Assembly (NCBI GenBank): GCA_023251805.1
Contig: JAHEYB010000004.1
Coordinates: forward strand, 38,182-96,908
Origin: Bacteroidota bacterium
Lineage (GTDB): Bacteria > Bacteroidota > Bacteroidia > 2-12-FULL-35-15
DNA length: 58,727 nt
Direction: 5' to 3'
Shown: positions 41,665-48,969 of the stretch, in pieces
Numbering within the stretch: position 1 is the first letter of the stretch
Layout of the letters: the number at the start of each line of letters is the position of its first letter
Program-made: the position numbers and the translations under genes
Notes under the pieces: model-generated
What the model was told of the DNA's origin: nothing
Databases searched by the model: none
The model's input: only the letters and a program-made list of their open reading frames with translations

Positions 41665-42963
41665 ATGAAAAAACTTTACTCAATTATTGCTGGAGCTTTT
41701 ATTTTAGCATCATCCACAACAGTGAATGCACAATGTTCAGGCTTGCGCTACCACGATTATATTTTTCCTATTCCTCCTACTTTAACATCCAACGTTGTTT
41801 ATGGTAGTAATGTGAAAGAAACTGGTGCTACACAATCTTTATTAATGGATATATATGAACCAAGCGGAGATGTATCTACATCAAGAGCCTTGGTGATTGT
41901 AGCGCATGGTGGTAGTTTTATTGGTGGTACAAAAACAGGCGGAGACGTTGTTCCTATCTGTAAAGATTTAGCGAAGTTGGGATATGTTGCTGTGTCGATG
42001 GAATACAGGATAGGAATGAACAATTTTCCTTTCCCGGGACCTGATTCATCGGATGCTACCGAATCGGTAATGCGTGCTGTTCATGATGGAAGAGCTGCTG
42101 TTCGTTACTTTAGAAAAAATGCCCGTGTTGGAGGCAACACTTATAAAATTGATACCAATAACATCTTTTTTGCAGGAGTTTCAGCTGGTGGATTTATTGG
42201 CTTACACATGGCCTATTTGGACCAACTTTCGGAATACCCAAATTATATTGATACACTTGGACAACCAGGATTATTAGGAGGTGTAGAAGGCTTGAGTGGA
42301 AGTCAGGGTTATCCTTCAGAAGTAAAAGCCGTTGTGAATATTTGCGGTGCTATTGGTGATACTGCTTGGATAAAACCAGGTGATGAACCCGTAATTAGCT
42401 TTCACGGCACAAATGACAATACTGTTCCTTATGGATCAGCTGTTATTGTTCTTTCCGGATTTTATCCATTACTGGAAGTAGATGGAAGCTCCACAATAGC
42501 CATGCAAATGAATATATTGGGAATAGAAAATTGTTTTGAAACATTTGAGGGAGCTGATCATACTCCTGAAGTGTCAGGCGGAACGGCAGCTACACAGGCA
42601 GCTTACTACGACACAATTATAACAGAAACTCGAAACTTCTTAGAACATTATACTTGTGGTATTCTTTTAGATTGCAATTATACTGTTACTCCTATTTTAG
42701 GATTAGATGATCTTTCTGCAGATGCTGCTTTTGTTATTTACCCTAATCCGGCTAATACTTCTGCAACAATTGACCTTTCACAATTTAACGGATATGATGT
42801 TGCTATTGAATTGTACGATGCATTAGGTCGTCAAGTGAAAAACGTTGGAGGCATTAAAACAGATACATATATTTTGCAAAAAGATAATTTGCAAAGCGGT
42901 ATTTATTTTATGAATGTATTAGTGGATGGTAAGAAATTTAGTAAGAAGATTATTTTTGAATAG
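41665..42963 (+). CDS. Secreted alpha/beta-hydrolase (esterase) with T9SS type A tail
   Basis: A 432-residue exported esterase. A signal peptide (MKKLYSIIAGAFILASSTTVNAQ) leads to a hydrolase fold. The oxyanion loop is VAHGGSFIGG, the nucleophile elbow GVSAGG gives Ser173, the acid is probably Asp in HGTNDNTVPYGSA, and the base is His in EGADHTPE. This pattern resembles feruloyl-esterase-like and other carboxylesterases that carry HGG. The C-terminal 75 residues (FVIYPNPANTSATIDLS, GIYFMNVLVDGKKFSKKIIFE) are a type A sorting domain, so the enzyme should reach the surface or medium. The substrate is unknown. It lies 53 bases after the FadL-type gene, so co-transcription is possible; together they could handle esters of fatty acids, but this is speculative. 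Confidence 0.9.
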   Translation: MKKLYSIIAGAFILASSTTVNAQCSGLRYHDYIFPIPPTLTSNVVYGSNVKETGATQSLLMDIYEPSGDVSTSRALVIVAHGGSFIGGTKTGGDVVPICKDLAKLGYVAVSMEYRIGMNNFPFPGPDSSDATESVMRAVHDGRAAVRYFRKNARVGGNTYKIDTNNIFFAGVSAGGFIGLHMAYLDQLSEYPNYIDTLGQPGLLGGVEGLSGSQGYPSEVKAVVNICGAIGDTAWIKPGDEPVISFHGTNDNTVPYGSAVIVLSGFYPLLEVDGSSTIAMQMNILGIENCFETFEGADHTPEVSGGTAATQAAYYDTIITETRNFLEHYTCGILLDCNYTVTPILGLDDLSADAAFVIYPNPANTSATIDLSQFNGYDVAIELYDALGRQVKNVGGIKTDTYILQKDNLQSGIYFMNVLVDGKKFSKKIIFE

Positions 42964-42981
42964 TCTTTAATCGAAAATTTA

Positions 42982-43017
42982 AAAATCCCGCTTCGTAAAT
43001 TACGGAGCGGGATTTTT
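42982..43017. terminator. Bidirectional terminator
   Basis: Stem AAAATCCCGCT/AGCGGGATTTT extended by CGTAA/TTACG past one mismatch, with T's after, between the esterase gene and the converging nuclease gene. Confidence 0.87.
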
Positions 43018-43046
43018 TGTTGCTGATTTTTTCTTTTTTTTAATCT

Positions 43047-43451
43047 TTACCTTTTCTTAGTCCCTCCATTCGAGATCCAATCTATAGCTCTTTTCAAAAT
43101 TTCGACATCATCATCAAACTTTCCTATGCTCGTATTACAACTACTACAAAGCCACCCTCTAACACTTCCATCAGTATGACTATGATCTAACACCACATCA
43201 TTACTGTGTTCTCTAATAAACATTTTTAAGCAAACAGGGCAATGAAATTTTTCTCCAATTTGCGGTCTAGGAAAAGATTTTTCAAACTCTTTTTTTTGTG
43301 TTGGATTAATTTTTGTCTTTTGGGAGTAACATTCACGACAAACAGGTCTTCTTAAAACACGATTGTTTTTTCCATATTGATTTGGTGCAAAATTTTCAAT
43401 ATTTTTTTCTACTTTACAAGTTTTACAAACTTTAAACTGCTGTTCTGACAT
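43047..43451 (-). CDS. Endonuclease VII-type HNH nuclease, probable restriction enzyme
   Basis: A 134-residue nuclease. An N-terminal zinc knuckle pair (C9/C12 with C38/C41) precedes the nuclease zinc site (CPVC 71-74 with CSSC 102-105). The catalytic beta-beta-alpha-metal motif is VVLDHSHTDGSVRGWLCSSC with D89, H90 and N106, as in phage T4 endonuclease VII and in restriction enzymes of the Hpy99I type. Its ATG lies inside the last 20 bases of the DNA methyltransferase gene upstream, so the two are translated together. That coupling argues for a restriction-modification pair rather than a Holliday-junction resolvase. The recognition sequence cannot be read from the protein. The region between it and the terminator is short. 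Base composition is not visibly different from neighbours. Confidence 0.82.
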   Translation of the reverse strand: MSEQQFKVCKTCKVEKNIENFAPNQYGKNNRVLRRPVCRECYSQKTKINPTQKKEFEKSFPRPQIGEKFHCPVCLKMFIREHSNDVVLDHSHTDGSVRGWLCSSCNTSIGKFDDDVEILKRAIDWISNGGTKKR

Positions 43452-44292
43452 CCTCTAAAATTTTTATAGTACTTCTAACAGTCGAAAGTCTAGCTTCTGC
43501 TATTTTGCAGTAATCTTTATTTATTTCACTTCCAATATAATTTCGGTCTTCCAATAAACACATTTTTGCTACTGTTCCGCTACCCATCATTGGATCATAA
43601 ACTATGTCACCAGGATTACTCCATGAAAAAATATGATCCCTAGCTAATTTTTCTGGAAAAATTGCTGGGTGTTCAAACGCTATTGAATCGGAAGTGGAGT
43701 GCCCTTTTCCAATATTATACTCCCATATATTTGTTCTGCGTCCATATTCACCATAACCTCCACGGCTAACTTGAAGCAATTCTCCGTTTTGCAAGCGCTT
43801 TGTTCCGTTATCCCCTTTTCTCGATTCTTTATTTTCTCTATCAGTTATCAGATTTATTTTTTTCGGGCTACCTTTACTTAAAACAAACATATATTCAAAT
43901 GTTTGCCAATAAGTTTTATTATTGCCACAAGCTCCTCTTGGTGGTTTAGCATAAATCATTGTATCAAAAAGATTAAATCCACACTCTTTAAAGTAAAGTG
44001 CTTGACGAAAAGAATTACCTGTCTCATTAGCGCCAATTGTTGCATCTGCTACAACCCAAACAAGAACTCCACCTTGTTTTGTAATACGAAACAACTCATT
44101 AGCAATTTTTTCAAAAGGAAATGAATAGCCATTGAACTCTGATTTTATGTCAATGATGCTATTATTATAAGTTCTTAAATCATCATAAGGCGGAGAGGTC
44201 ACCGTCAAATCGATAAACTCATCTTGCATTTTTGACATTGTAGTCAAACAACATTCGTTGTATATCTTATTCTTTAGCAGTTCTTTTCTCAT
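43432..44292 (-). CDS. Beta-class DNA methyltransferase (N4-cytosine or N6-adenine)
   Basis: A 286-residue MTase. Catalytic motif IV comes first (VTSPPYDDLRTYN, residues 31-43), and the AdoMet-binding motif I comes last (YDPMMGSGTVAKMCLLEDRNYIGSEIN, about 232-258), the order of beta-class enzymes. The motif is SPPY, more usual for N4-cytosine but also seen in N6-adenine enzymes. Between them lies a target-recognition region (GYGEYGRRTNIWEYNIGKGHS). The 3' end overlaps the HNH nuclease gene by 20 bases. The gene starts at ATG 44292, 20 bases downstream of an inverted repeat that could be an operator. The pair is small enough (1.25 kb) to be acquired as a unit. No helicase or specificity subunit is present. 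Confidence 0.9.
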   Translation of the reverse strand: MRKELLKNKIYNECCLTTMSKMQDEFIDLTVTSPPYDDLRTYNNSIIDIKSEFNGYSFPFEKIANELFRITKQGGVLVWVVADATIGANETGNSFRQALYFKECGFNLFDTMIYAKPPRGACGNNKTYWQTFEYMFVLSKGSPKKINLITDRENKESRKGDNGTKRLQNGELLQVSRGGYGEYGRRTNIWEYNIGKGHSTSDSIAFEHPAIFPEKLARDHIFSWSNPGDIVYDPMMGSGTVAKMCLLEDRNYIGSEINKDYCKIAEARLSTVRSTIKILEDVRTAV

Positions 44293-44311
44293 ATGGTAAA
44301 TTTGAGTTTTT

Positions 44312-44330
44312 TATGTGGGAATTCCACATA
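44312..44330. promoter_or_regulatory. Inverted repeat upstream of the methyltransferase gene
   Basis: TATGTGG-GAATT-CCACATA (44312-44330), 20 bases upstream of the MTase ATG. It is placed where an autoregulating methyltransferase or control protein would bind. A second loose inverted pair, GATGCC/GGCAT (44373-44394), lies further up and resembles a REP word. Confidence 0.4.
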
Positions 44331-44412
44331 GCTTTCATTTATATTATTAACCAAACATTGTTGAAATTGGGAGATGCCGTGTCCTAGCAAGGCATGACGG
44401 GCAACAATTAAC

Positions 44413-45306
44413 TTATGAAATACTAGCACCCTTATCATCAACAACCAACTTCACTCTTCTTCCAAGAGGAATTGCCAAATTCTTATCAATATGTCCGGCT
44501 GAGAAATTAAAACAAACAGGATACTTGTATTCTTTCACAGCATCCATAATAATTTCTTCGGCTGTTTTACCAAACGGAATTTGATTGTCTTTCATATCGG
44601 TCATACCTCCTACTACCAATCCTGCTAAATCACTTAATTTACCGTAGCGTTTTAAACTTACCATCATACGATCGACATGGTAGAGATATTCATCAAGGTC
44701 TTCAATAAATAAAATTTTTCCTTTGGTATGAATACTGGAGGCACTTCCTGTTAATGCATACAAGAGTGATAGATTTCCACCAACCAATTCTGCGTCTGCA
44801 TTTCCATTTCTGTTGAGCGGATGTTTTTCTAATTGATAGAATAGTTTTTCTCCGAATAATGCTTTTCGCATAGTCTCCACGGCTTCAGTGCTAACAGAAA
44901 AATTAATTGGCATGGTAGCATGTAAAGTTTGAATTCCAAAATTGTGAATATGAGAATGTAACACCGTTATATCACTGTAACCAATCACCCATTTTGGGTT
45001 TTGTTTGAATTTTGTAAAGTCTAATTTGTCGATAATGCGCATGGTTCCGTATCCACCGCGGGCACTGATGATTGCTTTAACTGAATCATCATCCAAAGCC
45101 GTTTGTAAATCAGTAGCGCGTTCATCGTCCGTACCCGAAAATTGATGGTCGCTGTTAAATATATTTTTGCTTAATACCACTTCAAGTCCCCAAGCTTTAA
45201 AAGTGTCGATAGCGGCTTGTAACTCTTGCAAGGAAATCTTTCTTGCAGAAGCAACAATGGCAATTTTATCGCCATTTTTTAAATGCGCTGGCTGAATTAA
45301 ATTCAT
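44413..45306 (-). CDS. LD-carboxypeptidase (peptidase family S66)
   Basis: A 297-residue cytoplasmic serine peptidase. It contains ISARGGYGTMRIID, the nucleophile Ser111 in VIGYSDITVL, ILFIEDLDEYLYHVDRMM with the catalytic Glu, and NFSAGHIDKNLAIPLG with the catalytic His. Family S66 enzymes (LdcA) cleave the L,D-bond between meso-diaminopimelate and D-alanine in tetrapeptide muropeptides for recycling; some relatives (MccF) confer resistance to microcin C. The recycling role is more likely here, since no antibiotic genes accompany it. Length is as in the family. It is transcribed alone; the next gene upstream runs divergently, 40 bases away. Confidence 0.93.
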   Translation of the reverse strand: MNLIQPAHLKNGDKIAIVASARKISLQELQAAIDTFKAWGLEVVLSKNIFNSDHQFSGTDDERATDLQTALDDDSVKAIISARGGYGTMRIIDKLDFTKFKQNPKWVIGYSDITVLHSHIHNFGIQTLHATMPINFSVSTEAVETMRKALFGEKLFYQLEKHPLNRNGNADAELVGGNLSLLYALTGSASSIHTKGKILFIEDLDEYLYHVDRMMVSLKRYGKLSDLAGLVVGGMTDMKDNQIPFGKTAEEIIMDAVKEYKYPVCFNFSAGHIDKNLAIPLGRRVKLVVDDKGASIS

Positions 45307-45346
45307 TTTGATTCTTTGTGTTTCAAATTAATCGGATATTTGCAAT

Positions 45347-45694
45347 ATGGCCAAACCCGACATCCTTTCTCCTGCTGACATAACAAAGTTAATCAAAACT
45401 TTTTACGATAAGCTATTGCTGAGTTCAATAAAACATCATTTTGCGCATCTCGATTTAGAACATCATTTACCTCGCATTGAAAGCTTCTGGAACGCAACTT
45501 TATTTCCCGACCATGCCTACGCACAAAATTTAATGGAAAAACACATGCATTTGCCTTTACAAAAAGAAGATTTCAAAGTCTGGTTGGACAACTTCTGGTC
45601 TACAATTGACGAGCATTTTAGCGGTCCGAATGCCGAAACGCTTAAAAACAGGTCGGCTAGTATTGCTTATATTATGCAAAAGAACCTTATTTAA
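45347..45694 (+). CDS. Group III truncated hemoglobin
   Basis: A 115-residue globin. It shows DITKLIKTFYDKLLLSSIKH, the FWNATLFP stretch, the EKHMHLPLQKEDFKVWLDNF heme-proximal segment (proximal His most likely H66), and TIDEHFSGPNAETLKNRSASIA. This layout is group III (TrHbP), a group whose function is unclear: proposed roles include nitric-oxide or oxygen handling under low oxygen. It is a single gene with no reductase next door. The ATG lies 40 bases from the divergent LD-carboxypeptidase gene, so the two share a short promoter region. Confidence 0.9.
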   Translation: MAKPDILSPADITKLIKTFYDKLLLSSIKHHFAHLDLEHHLPRIESFWNATLFPDHAYAQNLMEKHMHLPLQKEDFKVWLDNFWSTIDEHFSGPNAETLKNRSASIAYIMQKNLI

Positions 45695-45757
45695 GAATTA
45701 GACCCAAAGCTTAAGTTATGGGGTATAATTATATTTAAATTTGTTTGATATTTAAAT

Positions 45758-46450
45758 ATGAAGAAAAAACAGATCATACCATTTATTTTAGCGATAACAT
45801 TTCTGATCTTTATCGTTATCAAAATTACCAATCACAACAAGGAACGGAGAATTGCCCAAACCATAAATGAAAGTTTATCTATAGCCGATTATCAGAAAAA
45901 TATACCAGCAAAAAATTCGAGTTATGGTAAATATGACTGCATTACTCCTGTTTTTAAAGGAATCGGAATCGCTAAATTAAATGGAAAATCAGGTTTAATA
46001 GACACCCTTTCGTTACAAGAAATCACTCCGATTAAATATGATGTTGTTTGGTCAATGAAAGATGGAATAGCAGAAGTAGAACTGAATAAAAAATATGGAT
46101 TTGTAGATAGTACCGGAAAAGAATTAACTGCACTTGAATATGATTTTGTGGTAGGCTTTGAAAATGGACTTTCAAATGTTAAGAAAGATGACAAATGGGG
46201 ATATATCGACAAGAGAGGAGAGGTGGTTATTCCAATAAAATATCAAATGGCTTGGAGCTTTAAAGGAAATACCGGAGCTGTGAAGCTGGAAAACAAATGG
46301 GGTTTTATAAATAAATTAGGAGCCTTTGTGATTCCATTGCAATTTGATTATGTGGATCGGGATTTTGATCCAGTCCTAGCAGAAGTAACAAAAGATGGGA
46401 AAACCTTTTTTATTAATAGAAAAGGGAAATGTGTTAAAAATTGTCCTTAA
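45758..46450 (+). CDS. WG-repeat protein with N-terminal membrane anchor
   Basis: A 230-residue protein. An N-terminal hydrophobic helix (IIPFILAITFLIFIVIKI) anchors it, with the rest outside the cytoplasm. About five WG-type repeats follow (KYDVVWSMKDGIAEVELNKK, YGFVDSTGKELTALEYDFVV, DKWGYIDKRGEVVIPIKY, NKWGFINKLGAFVIPLQFDY). The family (Pfam WG) forms beta-structures of unknown use in many Bacteroidota. Its C-terminus FFINRKGKCVKNCP has two cysteines. There is no neighbouring gene to suggest a role. It starts 63 bases after the hemoglobin gene on the same strand. Confidence 0.85.
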   Translation: MKKKQIIPFILAITFLIFIVIKITNHNKERRIAQTINESLSIADYQKNIPAKNSSYGKYDCITPVFKGIGIAKLNGKSGLIDTLSLQEITPIKYDVVWSMKDGIAEVELNKKYGFVDSTGKELTALEYDFVVGFENGLSNVKKDDKWGYIDKRGEVVIPIKYQMAWSFKGNTGAVKLENKWGFINKLGAFVIPLQFDYVDRDFDPVLAEVTKDGKTFFINRKGKCVKNCP

Positions 46451-46533
46451 TAAACAATTGATAGTATTTCGTAACAAAAAACCCATTCTACACTCCCTTA
46501 TCCAACAAAACAACCTCACAAAGGATTAATTTT

Positions 46534-46541
46534 TATCTTTG
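46534..46541 (+). promoter_or_regulatory. -7 element of metG
   Basis: TATCTTTG matches TAnnTTTG. A start around 46548 would put the inverted repeat 46547-46619 exactly at the 5' end of the metG transcript. Confidence 0.55.
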
Positions 46542-46546
46542 TTCCT

Positions 46547-46619
46547 CTTAAGTCAAAAGAGAAGAATTCAAAATTCAAAAGAAATGAAATTTCTACTCCT
46601 TTTTGACTTTTGACTTAAG
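46547..46619 (+). promoter_or_regulatory. Structured metG leader (inverted repeat)
   Basis: Perfect 13-base arms CTTAAGTCAAAAG (46547-46559) and CTTTTGACTTAAG (46607-46619) enclose 47 bases, which contain direct words TTCAAAATTCAAAA and ATGAAATTTC. The second arm ends 19 bases before the TTG start of metG. If transcribed from 46548, the leader folds into one long hairpin next to the ribosome entry site. No match to a known T-box or SAM riboswitch was seen. Confidence 0.5.
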
Positions 46620-46638
46620 CACTTTAAACTTATAAATT

Positions 46639-48687
46639 TTGACATTTAAAAGACATACCGTTACAGCAGCATTACCTTATGCAAATGGCCCCGTTCACAT
46701 CGGTCATTTGGCAGGATGCTATTTGCCTGCTGATATTTACGTTCGTTACCTGCGCTCAAAAGGTGAAGATGTAAAATTCATTTGCGGTTCGGATGAACAT
46801 GGCGTTCCTATTACTATCAAAGCAAAAAAAGAAGGAATTACTCCTCAACAAGTGGTTGACAAATACCATAAAATGATGGGCGACTCTTTTAAAGAGTTTG
46901 GCGTGTCATTCGATATTTATTCTCGTACTTCTTCAAAGACACATCACGAAACGGCTTCTGCCTTTTTTAAAACATTGTATGATAAAAAAGTATTCGTAGA
47001 GGAAATTACGGAGCAGTACTTTGATGAAAAAGCAAATCAGTTTTTAGCAGATAGGTATATTGTAGGAACCTGTCCTAAATGTGCCAATGAAAATGCTTAC
47101 GGAGACCAATGCGAAAAATGTGGAAGCACATTAAATGCAACCGACTTAATAAATCCGAAATCTACTTTATCGGGTGACAAACCTGTTTTGAAAAAAACTA
47201 AGAATTGGTTTTTGCCACTTGATAAAATGCAAGCACAAATTGAAGCGTACATCGATTCTCACAAAGAATGGAAAAGCAATGTATCTGGCCAGTGTAAAAG
47301 TTGGTTGAATGCTGGCCTACAACCCCGTGCTATGACACGCGATTTAGATTGGGGTGTAAAAGTTCCTGTGGATGGAGCAGATGGAAAAGTATTGTACGTT
47401 TGGTTTGATGCGCCTATTGGATATATTTCTGCAACAAAAGATTTAACTCCTGATTGGGAAAAATATTGGAAAGACAAAGAAACGAAGCTTGTTCACTTTA
47501 TCGGAAAAGACAATATTGTTTTTCATTGTATTATTTTCCCTGCCATGTTGATGGCAGAAGGCTCATTTATTTTACCTGAAAATGTTCCGGCAAATGAATT
47601 TTTGAATTTAGAGGGAGATAAAATTTCTACTTCTCGTAACTGGGCAGTTTGGTTACACGAATATTTGCTTGAGTTCAAAGACAAACAAGATGTGTTGCGC
47701 TATACACTTTGTGCAAATGCCCCTGAGAGCAAAGACAATGATTTTACTTGGAAAGATTTTCAAGCAAAAAACAATAATGAGTTGGTGGCTATTCTTGGAA
47801 ACTTTGTAAATAGAACATTGGTTCTTACACATAAATATTACGAAGGAAAAGTCCCAGTTGCTGCAGAATACAACAAAACAGATCTTTTATTATTAGAAGA
47901 AATAACAAAATTCCCTGCAAAAATTGCAGCAAGCATCGAGCAATATCGTTTCCGTGAAGCATTAGGAGAATTAATGAACCTGGCGCGTTTGGGAAATAAA
48001 TATTTGGCGGACAATGAGCCTTGGACACTCATCAAAACAGATGAGAAACGCGTTCAAACGATTATGAATTTGTCTTTACAGATTTCTGCAAACTTAGCGG
48101 TGTTGATGGAACCATTTTTACCATTCACATCGAAAAAATTAAGTGCGATGTTAAATTTGAATACTGGTTTAAAATGGAACGATGCTACGCGCACCGATTT
48201 ATTATTAGCCGGACATCAAATAAATACTGCTGCATTATTGTTTGATAAAGTAGAAGATGAAACTATTACTGCACAAGTTCAAAGATTAGAAGATTCTAAA
48301 AAGATGAATGAAGAAGATAAGTCAACAGAGATAAGCCAAAATTCAAAAGAAATAAAAACGGAAGTCACTTTTGAAGATTTTTCGAAAATGGATATTCGAA
48401 TAGGCACAATATTAGAAGCAGAAAAAGTGCCGAAAGCAGACAAACTTTTAAAATTGTTGATTGACACCGGAATTGATAAACGAACTGTTGTTTCTGGAAT
48501 CGCTGGTTATTATAAACCGGAAGATATTATTGGGCAACAGGTTTCTATTTTAGTAAATCTTGCTCCTCGCAAAATAAAAGGAATTGAAAGCCAAGGAATG
48601 ATTCTGATGGCAGAAAACAACAAAGGTGAGTTAAGTTTTGTTTCTCCAACAAAGGATAGTATGAATAATGGTGGGGTTGTGAAATGA
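46639..48687 (+). CDS. metG: Methionyl-tRNA synthetase MetG (TTG start)
   Basis: A 682-residue class I synthetase that charges tRNA-Met. The signature HIGH is VHIGHLAG (about 19-26) and KMSKS is KISTSRNW (about 328-335). A zinc knuckle [17 protein letters not shown] lies in the connective insert. The C-terminal domain ([20 protein letters not shown], residues 581-682) is a tRNA-binding EMAP-like module for dimerisation. The start must be TTG at 46639: an in-frame TAA lies at 46633, just one codon upstream of it, and no ATG exists before conserved residues ([19 protein letters not shown]). The leader is an inverted repeat. A pair of REP-like hairpins follow the stop directly. Confidence 0.96.
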   Translation: MTFKRHTVTAALPYANGPVHIGHLAGCYLPADIYVRYLRSKGEDVKFICGSDEHGVPITIKAKKEGITPQQVVDKYHKMMGDSFKEFGVSFDIYSRTSSKTHHETASAFFKTLYDKKVFVEEITEQYFDEKANQFLADRYIVGTCPKCANENAYGDQCEKCGSTLNATDLINPKSTLSGDKPVLKKTKNWFLPLDKMQAQIEAYIDSHKEWKSNVSGQCKSWLNAGLQPRAMTRDLDWGVKVPVDGADGKVLYVWFDAPIGYISATKDLTPDWEKYWKDKETKLVHFIGKDNIVFHCIIFPAMLMAEGSFILPENVPANEFLNLEGDKISTSRNWAVWLHEYLLEFKDKQDVLRYTLCANAPESKDNDFTWKDFQAKNNNELVAILGNFVNRTLVLTHKYYEGKVPVAAEYNKTDLLLLEEITKFPAKIAASIEQYRFREALGELMNLARLGNKYLADNEPWTLIKTDEKRVQTIMNLSLQISANLAVLMEPFLPFTSKKLSAMLNLNTGLKWNDATRTDLLLAGHQINTAALLFDKVEDETITAQVQRLEDSKKMNEEDKSTEISQNSKEIKTEVTFEDFSKMDIRIGTILEAEKVPKADKLLKLLIDTGIDKRTVVSGIAGYYKPEDIIGQQVSILVNLAPRKIKGIESQGMILMAENNKGELSFVSPTKDSMNNGGVVK

Positions 48688-48729
48688 CCCATCCCCTGCC
48701 CTTCCCTGAGGGATGGGAGTTGGGTTCGC
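48687..48729. repeat. REP-like repeat, copy 1 after metG
   Basis: CCCATCCC ... GGGATGGG pair with a C-rich word (CCCATCCCCTGCCCTTCCCT) and ending GTTGGGTTCGC. The second copy follows 90 bases later. Confidence 0.65.
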
Positions 48730-48776
48730 ATAGTTACTCTTTAGTGAAATTAATAATTTGTTTTACGTTTTAACAG

Positions 48777-48817
48777 ACCCATCCCCGGCCCTTCCCTAGG
48801 GGAAGGGAGTTGCTTCG
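48777..48817. repeat. REP-like repeat, copy 2 after metG
   Basis: CCCATCCCCGGCCC leads into the hairpin CCCTTCCC-TAG-GGGAAGGG, ending TTGCTTCG. Repeat family as at 5899-5939. The rest of 48688-48969 shows no promoter match or reading frame. Confidence 0.65.
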
Positions 48818-48969
48818 TTTATTTATTACTGCTATCCTATTCTTTATATTTTCTAAAAAACGCTAGTCGTAATTTATACAAAAAGGTTGCCTCTCCTTTA
48901 ACAATTATTGTGGAATAAAGTTTGTATCGTTTGAGTTCGCTGTTCGTTATAAAAGCAAAATAACTCAAA

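Noticed and set aside
43047-43451. HNH gene as a homing endonuclease or phage remnant
   Set aside because: It overlaps a DNA methyltransferase gene in a translationally coupled way and no intron, intein or phage gene is near; a restriction enzyme is simpler.
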